Notes: generated by a model from the sequence alone, not told the origin. 64,000 nt of DNA from Patiria pectinifera (GCA_029964075.1 CM057147.1:15335513-15399512), one strand, 5' to 3'; positions 25,937 through 38,113 are shown, numbered from the stretch's first letter. Numbers and translations: made by a program.

Positions 25937-26595
25937 GTAAGTACATTCTATGTCTTTTTGTGTGTGTCGGTGACGTAGTCGCGTCCATCACAAGTCCAGT
26001 CACAAGTACATGTAAAGCCTCTTTCCATATCGAGGTAAGAAATGCAGAGAGTAATGCAAAAAAGATCCAAACTGCAACGCAGACATGGTAACATTTCATC
26101 TGCAAACGTCACCGACAATACACAGACAGACGCTGCCTACGGTTCCGCGCACTGTCTGCGCAGTCTGCATAGGCTTAACGTCGATATGGAAACTAGGTTT
26201 AACCGGAGATGAACATATAAAAAGAAATACGGTAGTCTCAGTTCATTTGAATAGCTTGTGATTTGACTAGAGACAGGAGGACTTGTGTGGACTTGTCTGC
26301 AACGTGAAAATCGAAATCTCCACCCCGTGATTATGGGCTCCGTGCACAAGTACCGGTACGCCCTCAACGGTAAAAGCTTTAGAGAGAGTTGGGGGAGACC
26401 ACTGGGAGCTAGACATTAGAACACATTGCCCACGATGCCTGAGCCTCACGCGAAGACCCTATGGCTTCGCTCACATACAGAATAAAATTAGTCACGTGCA
26501 CTTCGCGCTGTACACACACAAACCTGTGGGTAAGCATTACATTCACTGTGTGGACTTCCGAACAAAAGATGTCCACAATAACCAGGTAGAGGTGA

Positions 26596-26627
26596 CATTG
26601 TGTGGACTTGGGCAAGTCCACACAGTG
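26596..26627. repeat. Near-perfect hairpin CATTGTGTGGACTTG/CAAGTCCACACAGTG
   Basis: Two 15-bp arms with one mismatch are separated by only two G. Further GTGTGGACTT copies occur at about 26284 and 26550 and TGTCCACAC at about 26809, so the hairpin may be the centre of a degenerate inverted-repeat element covering roughly 26280-26820. Confidence 0.6.
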
Positions 26628-28105
26628 TTTCCCCATTTCTCGAAAACAGGTTTAGAGGCATTTTGGGGTTAGGTTTATCCGTGGCAAAATGAAGAGAAAC
26701 ACTAATAAAAGGGAACCATAGAAAAAAAATTGGGTTGAAAGTGTTTCCACAGTGTGAGTAAAAGGATTTTTTTCAGAGCTTTTTCTTAACTACACAAAAG
26801 CAAGGGAATGTCCACACTAGGTAGGTAACGTAAACATGCCTGTGTGCATGCGTGCGTCCCATCCACTATGCTATCGAAAGTGGTCAAAAAGCGACGTTCA
26901 CACACACACAGAGCGCATATTTTACTGAAAGGTTTCCAGAATGTTAACATTCAGGTGTGGAATGTCTGGAGAGTATGGATCTGCAAGGTCAGTTTGCCAA
27001 CTGTGAACCACATGTACCACCACATGCAGGGGATCCTTGAGAAGACTCACCAGGGAACAAGTTACAGAAACCAACTAATGACTCATAAAGAAATGTAACA
27101 TTTGCTTTGTCAGGTGGATCAACTGTCATAATAGTTCAAGGATCTTGTGAGGAAACAGAGGCATACTCTTTAAGCTCCGACTCATCAAGCAGAAATTTAG
27201 CAGGCCAGCATGGCGGGCACAATCCATGATTGTGACTTCCAAAGGTGTAACATCACTGAGGGTGCTCGTTAGAGACGCTTCGTTAACATTCCTGTCATTG
27301 AAGGGCACTGACAGAGATTCTTGTTAGACTGTGGTACTTGTTTTTACTTGTTTTGTTTTTTTCACGATTTGGACAGCGTTGTTGAAGTCGAGTCTGTCAC
27401 AAGGATATTCACAAGTCCGGTCACTAGAATTAGAAAGAAGGGATGCAGAGTAACGAGACCCTTGTCGCAATTTCAATGGCTTAATGACTTGACTTGGAAC
27501 TGGATGTTTAATGATTGATTTGTGATGGGCATGACTATGGCAGTGGTTCTGGAATGAATGAGATTGTGAATTTGTCCGCAAGGTGGCACAACTTATAGTA
27601 GGACATGAAATCTTCCCACCTCCCAATGGACTTTGCTGCTGGCAATTCACAGACCTACAAATTCTTTTCGGTTCGGTTATTACTGGGGGAAGAATTTCCA
27701 ATCAAAGAATGTCTGCCACGCTAATGTGCACCGAGGTAATCATTAAACAATTTGATCAAGTTTGTATCACTCACAAATGGAAGGCACATTGAAGTGGCAG
27801 CGCAGAAGTACGAGTGCGCGCGACAGCATGTCTGGAGTCAATCAGGCCGAACCTCAATTATACTGTGTAAGTTCTCAGGGGGAAAAAGCGTCGATGACGG
27901 TTCACTAATTGTTGTAAGTTTTAACTCAGAGAAACTTCTTTCAAGACATGGAAAGTGCAAAGCTTGAAGTTCAGCAGTGGTGTAGGGACTGCTGTAGTAA
28001 TTGGTCGTCAGTATATATGTGTAGTTGGTTGCAGTTGATAATTGTGAGCATCTGCTTGTAAGCTGGAAGAAGGGCCTTACAGACTGTCTGGAATCTTCAT
28101 GTTGG

Positions 28106-28477
28106 CCCCAGTCACTGATCTCTATTATACTGACTGGCTAGCGCTTCGGGTCGTAGGGGATGAAGGCACTGGAAGCCATTTTGACGCTCCCTCTGGCCAC
28201 GTAAAAGTATGTATATGCAGATACATCAAATTAAATATTTGAACAAATATTAACGTGAGTAAAATAAAACTGGGGGCAAAATGAATAAAACCTGTTCGAT
28301 GATCCAAAACCGCTTCCTAAACTATTGTAATTCTGTGCTTTTATATCCGTGCGTTGTGGGGCCTTTTAGGGAACTTCAAAATGGCCGCCGCGTGTGTGCG
28401 AGGGCGTAACGGTCTTGTGCACACGTATAGGGCGAAGCGCTATCCAGTCAGTATAATAGAGATCAGTAGCCCCAGTC
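28106..28477. mobile_element. hAT-type MITE with perfect 8-bp target duplication
   Basis: The 35-bp inverted ends are ACTGATCTCTATTATACTGA at 28114-28148 (continuing CTGGCTAGCGCTTCG) and the mirror at 28433-28467, with three mismatches or fewer. CCCCAGTC flanks the element at 28106-28113 and 28470-28477. The interior (about 285 bp) has no coding capacity. An 8-bp duplication with short inverted ends fits the hAT superfamily. Confidence 0.8.
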
Positions 28478-28636
28478 CAACACGGAGACTTCGGGAACCC
28501 GTTTCCAGCATGGCTTCTACATGGGTTTGTTGCTCTACATGGGTAAAATCCAAACCTGGCTAGGGTCGAGAGGCTCTACTCGGGTAGAAAATCCACAATC
28601 TACAACTTGACCCATGTACAGTAGTGGTACCGGTAC

Positions 28637-28884
28637 GGGTCATTCCATAAATTTGGGGTCCAATTCTTTTCGTGTCGCTGTTACGTCTGACAGGACACAG
28701 TCTTGAATGCCTTCTACACTTATCTCCAAGAGTGATTACGTAAAGCAAAGTACCTGCCAAAGAATAAAACAAAATAATTTGATGTTAGTTTTAATAATAC
28801 CTGCATGGCAAATTAGACAGGTCAGGTGTAACAGGGACACAAACCAATGTCACACTTTTGGACCCCAAATTTATGGAATGACCC
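28637..28884. mobile_element. GGGTCATTCCATAAATTTGG element, copy 1
   Basis: The 25-bp inverted ends (GGGTCATTCCATAAATTTGG then GGTCC, and the mirror TTTGGACCCCAAATTTATGG) bound about 250 bp. A second copy at 61785-62046 shares the ends and two inner blocks, GTGATTAYGTAAAGCAAAGT and AGGTCAGGTGTAACAGGGAC. Both lie in introns. No protein is encoded; the apparent small open frames that match between copies are by-products of DNA similarity. Confidence 0.75.
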
Positions 28885-29808
28885 ATATGTGAACGGTTTT
28901 GCCTTGACTGCCCCTGTTCCATGATAAATGGTTCTGCCTACTTTGGACCCCTGTTGAGCTCAACATGGGTAGGGAAGGAGATAGTATGAACAAGCCTAAA
29001 GAGAGTTTTCACATACAATGTAAGAGGAACTGCAGAGAGCAGGATTTTTTTTATTTAGAAAAACAAAACAAGGCCAGCTGACAAGTTGGACCCATTGATT
29101 TGATTGATTCAAAATGGATACTCAATGAAAGTCCTTTATGCATCTTGTGGACACAGTGTTGTTTGGAAGTATAGCCCCAACTCCTATATAATTAGCACTG
29201 TTTGGCTCAGTCCACCAACCAACAAGCAGTCCAAGTCAAAAGTGCCAGTCGGTCAGTCAAGTCACTCATTCAGTTAGTCACAAAGAGGACACTAGGTCAG
29301 CCCTCCGTGACCAGCAGATGTGATTCTGAGATAACATAAATTTGATTTTTTTTTCTCATCATATTACCATGGTTTCTGGTGTCGCAAAAATAAAGTTACA
29401 GTTTTTAAGCAAATCAGAAAGGTATAGTCATCCTTGAAACCAAATATTGTTGATTTCCTTTTCCCTGGCCAGTTTCGGGCAACAGGGGGCGCTCTTCAAT
29501 AATTGCAGGATGAGTTTTCACAGCTGGTTGTACAACACATTGTACATGTACTGTATCTGTATCTGTATCATATATCTGTATCATATAGTCGGAACTGATA
29601 ACATATTGGAAACAAGTTTTATTTCCCTAAAGTGTAACTCTATTGTTACAAAGTTTTAATGGTCAAGCCATAAGTTTTAATGGGTCAAATAGGTCTGAGA
29701 AACTGCCCTCAGGACGTACCAGTGTGGGCAGAGTGGAGCTTTCCCTCTGGAGAAGTGACCAACATTACAGTACATGTAAGTAGGTTAAGTGTCGGAGAAA
29801 TGTTCCAC

Positions 29809-29982
29809 TAAAACTTTGCTGAAAAACAGAACTACACTAGACACTTTAATGCATTCCCACTGAGGAATATGCCCTTTCTGTATTTGTAGATGTGATTCAT
29901 TACAACTTTCCTGAAAAACAGAACTACACTAGACACTTTAATGTATTCCCACTGAGGAATATGCCCTTTCTGTATTTGTAGA
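29809..29982 (+). repeat. Two-copy tandem duplication, period 92 bp
   Basis: CTGAAAAACAGAACTACACT and about 60 following bases (to TCTGTATTTGTAGA) occur twice, 92 bp apart, with very few differences. It is a recent local duplication. Confidence 0.85.
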
Positions 29983-31019
29983 AATGTCAATAGTTGGATG
30001 AAACCATTCCGACCAGATGTTACACGAAGGACTACCGGTGGGAAATTTGCTGGAAATCATCTAACCTAATTACTTTTCCCTTGTTCCTGAGCGGCACTCC
30101 CATGAGAGGAAGTTTTACTTGTCCTGGAGACCCTTTGCCAATTGCACTAAAATGTCCACCCATGAAAGATGAACCGTCACATTAACGGATAATTGGATAG
30201 AAACCGGTGCGAGGAATTAGCGCAGAAGCCACGGTCGCCCCGCGGGATCAGGAATCCATTAACACCGTGGATGAATGAATTATAGATATCGTAATATTTG
30301 CCTTGAGGCACCACATAGTCGCAGTCATGAGCCGTAACATGCATCGTGGAGTCTTAAAGATGTCCACTCCCCCCTTGCGTAAGGCCCTTTTGAGATGGTT
30401 ACCTGTACCATGGAGATGCTTTTACATCTCAATTCCTGATGTGTCGAGTTGTGCCCTGCCCCCATTGTGCCGATTGTGTACAGTGTTTTAAGTGTAAACC
30501 CATGTTCACGTAATCAACACCCACATTGACGTTTATTGTCTGGAATGGTTAAATTAGGACTGCACTTATGTTACACATTTTTTTTAATCAAGAGCCGACC
30601 TCCATGAGGAAGAAAATAGGTAGGGTTACTTTGAAATAGACGTAGATTACATTGTGTTTATTCACCGAAGAATCAACGAGACCATAGAGTGCTTGGGCAC
30701 TTTTGGGTGCTGCACTGACTGGAGGCTTAATTGTAATCATGCTATTCCAAAGGTCTGTCTAATGTTGCTAAGGTAGCATCGTGAATGTGGGCGTGATCCC
30801 TGGCTACATGGCATACGGGGTGAAAAAAAAAACCCTCAAATGTCAGGACCATTGTTTTAGTGAAGTTCTGCATGTAGCACTTTCAAAATCTAGGATATGA
30901 AAGCTCAATTCATAAGCTTTCTTTTAGTACAAGAATCATTCAAATCACTTATGTACTTTTCAAGTTACGGAGTTTTAAACACAACCGCTGTTTTCAGGTT
31001 CTGTCCACAAAAAAGTTCA

Positions 31020-31094
31020 GTGTTCTTTCAGCAAAACGAAAAAAAAATCACATAAGGATGTGTGTGAATTGTTTTCGTTTTGCTGAAAGAACAC
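31020..31094. repeat. Hairpin: TTCTTTCAGCAAAACGAAAA arms
   Basis: Arms of about 23 bp (31020-31042 and 31071-31094) are perfectly complementary over a 28-nt loop. The right arm ends immediately before a tRNA-like segment at 31097, so the two may belong to one composite element. Confidence 0.65.
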
Positions 31095-31096
31095 AC

Positions 31097-31160
31097 AAAG
31101 GCTGCAGGTTCAAACCCCGCTCGAGTCAATTTCTTTGTTCAACTTTTAAAAATTATTTGA
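31097..31160 (+). repeat. SINE fragment with a tRNA B-box
   Basis: GGTTCAAACCCCGCTCGAGT at 31109-31128 fits the RNA polymerase III B-box and the 3' end of a tRNA. It is followed by a non-tRNA tail (CAATTTCTTTGTTCAACTTT), not by a CCA or terminator. There is no matching A-box at tRNA distance, so this is a truncated tRNA-derived SINE and not a tRNA gene. Confidence 0.5.
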
Positions 31161-33295
31161 AATGTAGATATCTCAAGTATATTTCCGATCCACTTTTGCA
31201 TGTCAACGCCTCAGTTTAGCCCTTTAATCTTCCTCCCTCCCTCTCCCCCCTCCAGTGTTGTAGCACTTTTCTGTAGCTGTATTCTCAAGGCACCCACTAA
31301 TAGAAGGCGGAAATAATTACAAGACTGGCGGTGGCTAGACAAATGGGACCCCTGGTGCGGCCGGGGAGTAGTTCTTGGTCACGGTCCCCTGGCCGTTGGA
31401 AAAATTATCTGCTAAATTGTTTCCAGGTGCGATAATACTTGGTAGGATGGCAGTGGACAGAGATTAATTTTTTGATCAGGTTGGTGTTTTGGGGTTTTTT
31501 TTGTTTTTTTTGTGATCAACGCTGTTTGTTGCTGCCATATGGCAACTTTTTTAGGGTTTAAGATCTTGGAAATAAGACCCCACAAGGATTTTCCACATGT
31601 TTGTGCAAGTTCAGGATTGAAAGCTGAAAAGTATTGGGCACATGGAGAGGCCACAAGTTAAAAACATTAGGAGCTTCAATATCCCTGTTGTGATGGAGCC
31701 ATAGAGGTTCAGCGGATTTTATCGTTACATGTAAGGGGAATGTATTTGCTTTTGCTGCAATTTTCAGAAATAAATGGATTGGGAGGATTAGTATGTTACA
31801 GCAAATATTGTTAAACTGACTTGTTTCACGTTTTGGGCTTGTTTATGCTGGAAAAAGAAAACAAAAAAACATTTCATTTCTAGTCTGGTTCCGACCCCCT
31901 CCCTAAGATGAGAAGGAGAAAGAGAGACTTGGGGGAATTGTAAGAAAAAAATCACTCTCTAGCCACAGGTGTGTAATCTATTGCAAAGAAAATGCGGAAT
32001 AACTAAATATGAAAAAAGGCAGTTTTTTTGAAAAAAAAGTTTTTTTTCAATGCTGGTCACCGACCGACCGTTGAAAATAAAGTTTTTTTTGAAAGTCAGC
32101 ACACCACACCATTTTACAGGATGCTAACAATTCAGTAAGGTATTTTGTGATAATGTGATCATTTCGCTTTTTGATGTTTGCAAATGTTGTATCTTCCCTT
32201 TAATGTCAGCACATGTCTGTGGCTGAGACGGATACAAGAGACGTCATGTCACTCAGTTCATGGATAACCTCAACTCATCCCATCCCCCCCCCCCTACGTG
32301 CTTCGACATATGAGAAACATCATCCAACATTTCCCCTCAATCACATTTTTTTTCCAGAGTTTTGGCAAAATTGCAGTTCTGTGACATTTCTGACAGCCCA
32401 GCTGCCATCTTGACCCGGCCACCGTGGCATATTTTTTCTGACAGCAACAGCAGGGTCTCCCGATGCTCTGTGCTGGTAATAAAAAATGGTCTCACCTGCC
32501 TAATAATATTGTGACATGCGGGCTTCCATTACCAACGACCATCGTGAGACTGCGTATCCTAGACAGGCCAAACCCCTCCAGGGCCTGAAATGGATTCCAA
32601 TTAGTGCACGGAGCAAGCCTCGTAAGCCCTGGGGCAGCCAGCGTGATCAGACTTTGAAAAAACTTTATGACGTGGATCATATGCCAACATTCTTTTCGTT
32701 ACTTCCATTGAAAACATGCAGATTTATTGGTTACAGTTCATGACTTTGCGTTCAAGGCCCTCTGCGCTGAATTATGGCACAGTAACTCAAGCCACATGGA
32801 AACAGGATTGTCCAGTCCAAAATTGACCCTGGAATACTTGTACAGCCTATTGCGATTTTACAGTTCACATTAGCGTGATGGTCATAAATGATTCTACCAA
32901 ATAGTGAACCTAACCCTACCGGGTACATGTATGTTTTGATTGATACACACATTGTATGCACTACAATATTTATTGGTCACATTCACAGTGCCAACATGTA
33001 CATTGTATGCATACCACATCACGCCACTAATTGAGAAATGAGTGAAGACATTTGCACCACAATATGTGGCGAGATCACACTGTGGAAGTACATGTATAGC
33101 TTCTTTGTGTGAATGCGCCATGAGATTGCAATGACTATGACATTGCATTTCAACACCACAGGGTAAAGGCCAAACGAGAAACGTAAACTCCATAAACATT
33201 CATGATCAACATCTGTTACTAATATTTGGCAAAACAAAAATTTGTGTAACATTATATTCTATATGGAAATATTGGCTAGCTCAAATTTGCCTCTG

Positions 33296-33787
33296 CAGGG
33301 TGGATAAAAAAAAACCGAAACCGAGATATTATTGCTAATTGGAACAGAAGTAGGGCACATGTGAATCAAAGGGAGATATCCTCTGTTAGGGTTGAATCTC
33401 TTCTTTAAAATGACAGCCTGATCATGTCATTACATTCACGGTTGACTGAGCAGTGACCAATTTTATGAAAGTGTCTATTTAGAGACTTGCGCCACTTTTC
33501 ATGGTGAAATCTTTTGTTTTCCCAACGTGCCTTGATTGGCAACCATAGCCTTTCACTCTGTGACAAATGACACCACAATTGAAAAGTGGCGCAATTCTCT
33601 AAATAGACCCTTTCATAAAATTGGTCACTGCTCAGTCAACCGTGAATGTAAGGACATGATCAGGGTGTCATTTTAAAGAGGAGATTCAACCCTAACAGAG
33701 GATATCTCTCTTTGATTCACATGTGCCCTACTTCTGTTCCAATTAGAAATAACATCTCAGTTTCATATTTTTTTTTAATCCACCCTG
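33296..33787. mobile_element. MITE with about 205-bp terminal inverted repeats
   Basis: The element starts CAGGGTGGATAAAAAAAAAC and ends TTAATCCACCCTG just before TA. Its two arms (33296-33506 and about 33577-33787) match almost base for base for over 200 bp, with a short centre of about 70 bp. Arm landmarks are TAGGGCACATGTGAATCAAA, GATATCCTCTGTTAGGGTTG and GGTTGACTGAGCAGTGACCA. The left flank is TG instead of TA. It is noncoding. The transcript would fold into a very long hairpin. Confidence 0.88.
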
Positions 33788-33904
33788 TATAGTGAGATCA
33801 GAAGTATAACATTACCATAATAAATTAACATCTGTCGAGTAAAAATCATGCAATGATATTTGAGAGGCAATAGTCTCAGTAAATTAACGTACATAAAGGT
33901 ACAG

Positions 33905-34549
33905 TAAAGGTAGAGTACATCATTTGCAATTATCAAAAAAGTAACTGATGAAATTATTGTTGAAAAGCACACTTGGTCTAAAGACAGTAATGACTCTAAA
34001 CTCCCTGTGAAATTATTCTTTCTGATATGCTGTCATTTTGAAGAAAACAATAAAAGAAGGTCATTTCCAAAGATGCGTCTAAAGACACATTTTTGGAAAT
34101 TTCCGGTAGTGGTTTGTTTTTAATTTGGTGAAGCTGTGAATGGGTGCTCGCAAGTGTTGACAGGACGCACAGGCGCGTGCGGTTACTATTATTCGTTGGT
34201 TCGGTGCGTGACATCGCGTAGCTGCAATCGGCTGAATGAGAATGTGTCCCGGGCGCTGATTTTGAGCGCAATTGAAAACATGACTTTGGCCCGAGTCATC
34301 GACCCGCGGTCTGTTGACTGCTTATAAATACCGTGAATGCTTTGGCAAACACTATAGGCCTTTCTGTCGATTGAACGGAAAATTGAGATCCTAGAATATT
34401 GTTCTCTCAGAACATATACAGCATTCACTGAACTTTAAAAACTTCATCAGGTTAGTTGTTAAACACCCTTCCCAAGATTTCAAGCACTGTTGTTGTTGCA
34501 AACGAAGAAAAAAAAATTGCACACATGACAAATGATACTCTACCTGTAA
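33905..34549 (-). mobile_element. TTAAAG...CATCATTTG family, copy 2 (inverted, longer)
   Basis: This is the reverse complement of the 21619 element: GTACATCATTTGCAATTATC, GTAACTGATGAAATTATTGT, GCTGTCATTTTGAAGAAA and, at the far end, CAATGATACTCTACC-like bases. It is about 200 bp longer than copy 1, the extra being GC-rich sequence near 34100-34320 (CGCAAGTGTTGACAGGACGC). That part may be a nested insertion or a fuller family member. Confidence 0.7.
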
Positions 34550-34829
34550 GAGGGGGAAAAGAACAGGAAACCTCCTCTTCGTGCTCCAGTTTTGTGGTAG
34601 AATCAGTAAACCTGCTTTTTTTTGGTCAAATAGTTTTAAAATCGATGATACACACAATGCATTGGGCAGCTGTCCCCACTCTAACAATTGTGCCAAACAC
34701 TTAACACAAAATTTACGACATCTTAACTCTGTTTGGACAACAGGAGCTGATCAGACTCAGGAATAATCTCAGCGCATCATGCATTTACTCATCCACTTTG
34801 TCGGTCAGCTGTTTATAGCCAGGACGTCA

Positions 34830-35000
34830 GTCCTAAGCCCCCTAAACCCCCGCCAATTATATGAGTAATCAAATAGTCATTAAGCGACCTAAGACACCGA
34901 TCACCGTAACAACTGCCGGGGAAATATAAAATCATAGAGGCTACGCTAATTCCGGAGATTCATTTGGCGAATTACGAATCGCAGATGACATGAGCCTTGG
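34830..35000. promoter_or_regulatory. Candidate conserved noncoding element
   Basis: This repeat-free, more GC-balanced patch has GCCAATTATATGAGTAATCA, AGTCATTAAGCGACC, a Myb-like TAACAACTG, GCTAATTCC and GGCGAATTACGAATCG. The density of TAAT cores within non-repetitive DNA, inside an AUTS2 intron, is what a developmental enhancer would look like. Conservation is untested. Confidence 0.28.
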
Positions 35001-36103
35001 AAGGAGGAAATTTGCCATGGGAAGAGGCCATTTAATGTGAAGCAACATTGTCGGCACGTCAGCTTCAATCAAGTGTCTTGCTAATAAAGACGTGGTTGCT
35101 GTAATTGTCTCGTTCCGGTGTTGATGGGTATGTCCAAAATCGTTCCTTTCATTTGACTTGACGTGTTCTTGTCAGCTGAGGATTTTTAATTTCAATCTGC
35201 TGGAATATATTTAGATTTGTGAATTTATTAAAAATTTGTTTTTATTTCTGAAGAAAAAAATCAAATTAGACAGGAAAAAATCATTTGTAATTTCTTGAGT
35301 ATGAATGTAAATAAGTGATTGGTGGATTGTTGATGGAAAGGGAAAGAATTAAAGATTCAATTTTGTAGCACAAGTCTTTTTTTTCTCTCTTTTTTCCTCT
35401 TTTTTTTTTAACAATCTCTACATCTAGCTGCTTGTTTAAGAGCTGCAAAACATAATGTATCCAATCCATGACTATTAGGGTGGGAATTATTTCTTTGAAT
35501 TGTAGTAAAATTTATTGATTGAAGTTTAGTCTGCCATTTTCCGTTGGATGTTCATAACAGAACAAATTATTTTTGGGAGGGGGATGGGGGCATCTTTAAA
35601 AAAAAATACTGTTAAAAAGATGTGATATTCCGTAAAACAGGTACTGTAGTAAGTTGCTTTCAAATAATGTTAAAACCCCTGAAAATGATAGAACTGCAAT
35701 TAATACATGTGTTTTGGGTTGGGGTTTTTTTAGATGGGGGGGGGGGTTGAAACATGAACATTAATAATCAGTAGAACTGGTCTGGCCAACAAATGTACAT
35801 ACATGTAATAGCCAGGTGTGGTGGTTGCAAAACTGTAATGGTAGTATTTTTTGTCACCTGCAATTATTCCGCTAATAGTTTGGGTCATAGTTTGGGTGGT
35901 AGCATCCTACCATTTGTCATGTTGGATCATGAGCAATGTTTGTGTATGAACCTCAGACAGCCCACGACCTGTGACCAACCCTCAGCTTATCAGACTGGCC
36001 GAGGTGCGGACTGACGGATCTGCCAACTGACTGATCCCTCTGGTGACACGGGCCATAGAGAAATATTCTTGAGTTCTTGAATGCGATACTCGTTAAATTT
36101 TTT

Positions 36104-36356
36104 CGGCGATACTTTTTTTGGTGTCTTGGAGTTGGACGTCTTATAGCTTTGGAGCTACAGTGTACAGCTACGGCCTTTGTCAGCGTTGCCCTTGCACTTG
36201 CAGTGGTCTACGAACTAGACATGAGCTCTCGATACTTTTTTTGGTGTCTTGGAGTTTGACGCCTTGTAGCTTTGGAGCTGTATAATGCACAGCTACGGCC
36301 TTTGTCAGCATTTCTCATGCACTTGTAATGGTCTGCAATCTAGACATGAACTCTGG
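36104..36356 (+). repeat. Two-copy tandem duplication, period 123 bp
   Basis: GATACTTTTTTTGGTGTCTT at 36108 recurs at 36231, followed in both by GGAG, a TAGCTTTGGAGCT block, CAGCTACGGCCTTTGTCAGC and CTAGACATGA. The copies differ at several positions, so this is an older duplication than the one at 29809. Confidence 0.85.
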
Positions 36357-37079
36357 ATAAGAGATTGGGGCACAGCCTGATGTTGGTTTGTTTTACCTTT
36401 TGGGGGTGGGGAGGGTGTGACATTTCTGCAAGTTTGGGCACAATACAATGTACATTGACATACGATTCTGTAGCAGGAGATCCAAAAGTTCAGGGGAGGG
36501 GACAACATTTTCAAAAAGTGGGTGGGGTGACAAATGCCCCTTCGTACCCCTGCCTCCTCCCCCTATCCAGGGGTAACCACCAAAAAGATGTAGTGACCAC
36601 ACTTGTTAAAATTGTAAACGATAACATGCACTCTGCCTCCGTTTCCCATCAGTTAAGACCCCATCAGAACTTTCGATTTTAATTCAATAGGAAAATAATT
36701 TGTCGTCAGTTATTTTTCTTGCCAGTGACATGTCAGTGGAATGATGTGAACACGCAAAAAACAGTCGCATAGATTTATGTATACCCTGTTAATTCATTTG
36801 TACAAGTCAGAAAATGCATTGAACTATCTGTGTTGATATCTTAAAATCTGTCATTTCCATGTGTGTATTGGTGAGAATCCTTTCAACAAATTAAAAAGAA
36901 GGGAAAATATATGGCATTTCTGCAACTGCAGAAAAGCCGAAACAAGGTCAGAGGTTTATAACGTACGAGCAGCTCTAAGAGTAACTAAACACAAAACTGA
37001 CGTGGCCTGCTGTGTGGAGCCAACCCGTTCACATACTCCTTCTCCCTCACAACTTGTTAGTCACTCGCCCTGGGCGATA

Positions 37080-37260
37080 TGACACTCATCTATTAAACCC
37101 GGGAGGTTACTGATCCCTGGGATTAGGCCTGGGTATTAAGTGGGGATTAGCGCCAGCCTTCCTCATGTCACCTCCGCTAATCTCCGGGATAAGCCGGGGG
37201 GCTCGGAATCACCTGTCCGGCAGCTCGTAGCCGTCTTAATGCATGCGGTAAGAGGCAAGT
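37080..37260. promoter_or_regulatory. Candidate regulatory element with K50-homeodomain sites
   Basis: GGATTA occurs at 37120-37125 and 37144-37149, the complementary-type TAATCT at 37178-37183 and a GATA-type GGGATAAGC just after, all within 80 bp of GC-rich, repeat-free DNA. GGATTA/TAATCC is the core for Otx/Pitx/Gsc-type homeodomains. This is a regulatory guess based on motif clustering only. Confidence 0.28.
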
Positions 37261-38113
37261 CACCGTGGATTCATCCAAGTGGGACTGGTGTTCTAAACAC
37301 GGCGAGGGTCTTGTTTTTCTTCTTGTTTCTACCCTTTGCCGGATGGGATCTGGGCGAGGTTTGGTTTCTGGACGTCAAAGAGGGTCATCTGGGTTCGGGG
37401 TTTTATCCAAGAGGACAGCAGTGGCTCTAATGGGGAAACCAGCTCGCTGGGCCACGGCGGCGGTGTTAGTCAAGTGACTCATTGGACTCTCCAAGAGGGG
37501 AAGGCACTTTTTGTATGTTTTCATTTTTCTCCTTTGGAGAGCACGGAGCCGACGGAATATAACAGCGAGCTTGCCGGCTTGTGCCTGATTGTTTGTACAT
37601 TATGCCGGAGTCCCATGTGTACTTTTCCTTCTTTGCTGTTGTTGTTGGGATGATTTCACATTGGTGCCGCAGACCCGACGCGATGGTTGCACGCTATATT
37701 CTGATGAGAGTATCAGATTGTTAATCAGCGGTCTCTGGATGTTTACGTGCGGGATTGAATACGGAGTCGATGTTAGGTTCCTCTGAATGTTCCAGGGGCA
37801 TTTACGGTAAGTTCCACGCAGGGCAAATCTGAGTTAGTGTAGGACAGTTCTTCACAGAAATCATGGATTCGGACACCCCTGCGTTGTTGTGCACTTTTCA
37901 AACATTCATGCTGATAATGCATCAGTCTGTGGCGCTTGTAATCAAATTGTAACGGTAGTTTTTTTCTGTCTTAAGTATGGATTTCTTTGTGCTTTTTGTA
38001 TTGTTGATTGCTTTGGGATGGTTTGCTAACATGTACCTGTTTTTCTCTATTTTAATTTTTTAACTGTGGAGAGTAGGGTATATTAAGTCAGTTTTGTATG
38101 TACATTATACTGG

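Noticed and set aside
25630-26091. 153-codon frame around exon A as a single gene
   Set aside because: Only the 46 bp between ctctctgcag and gtaagt look like coding sequence; the rest is intron read through.
27324-27701. 125-codon minus-strand frame in intron A-B
   Set aside because: It has no recognisable motif, no splice context and composition like neighbouring noncoding DNA.
28707-28892. Small protein shared with 61887-62100
   Set aside because: The two frames look alike only because they lie in two copies of the same noncoding element; several differences are frame-breaking.
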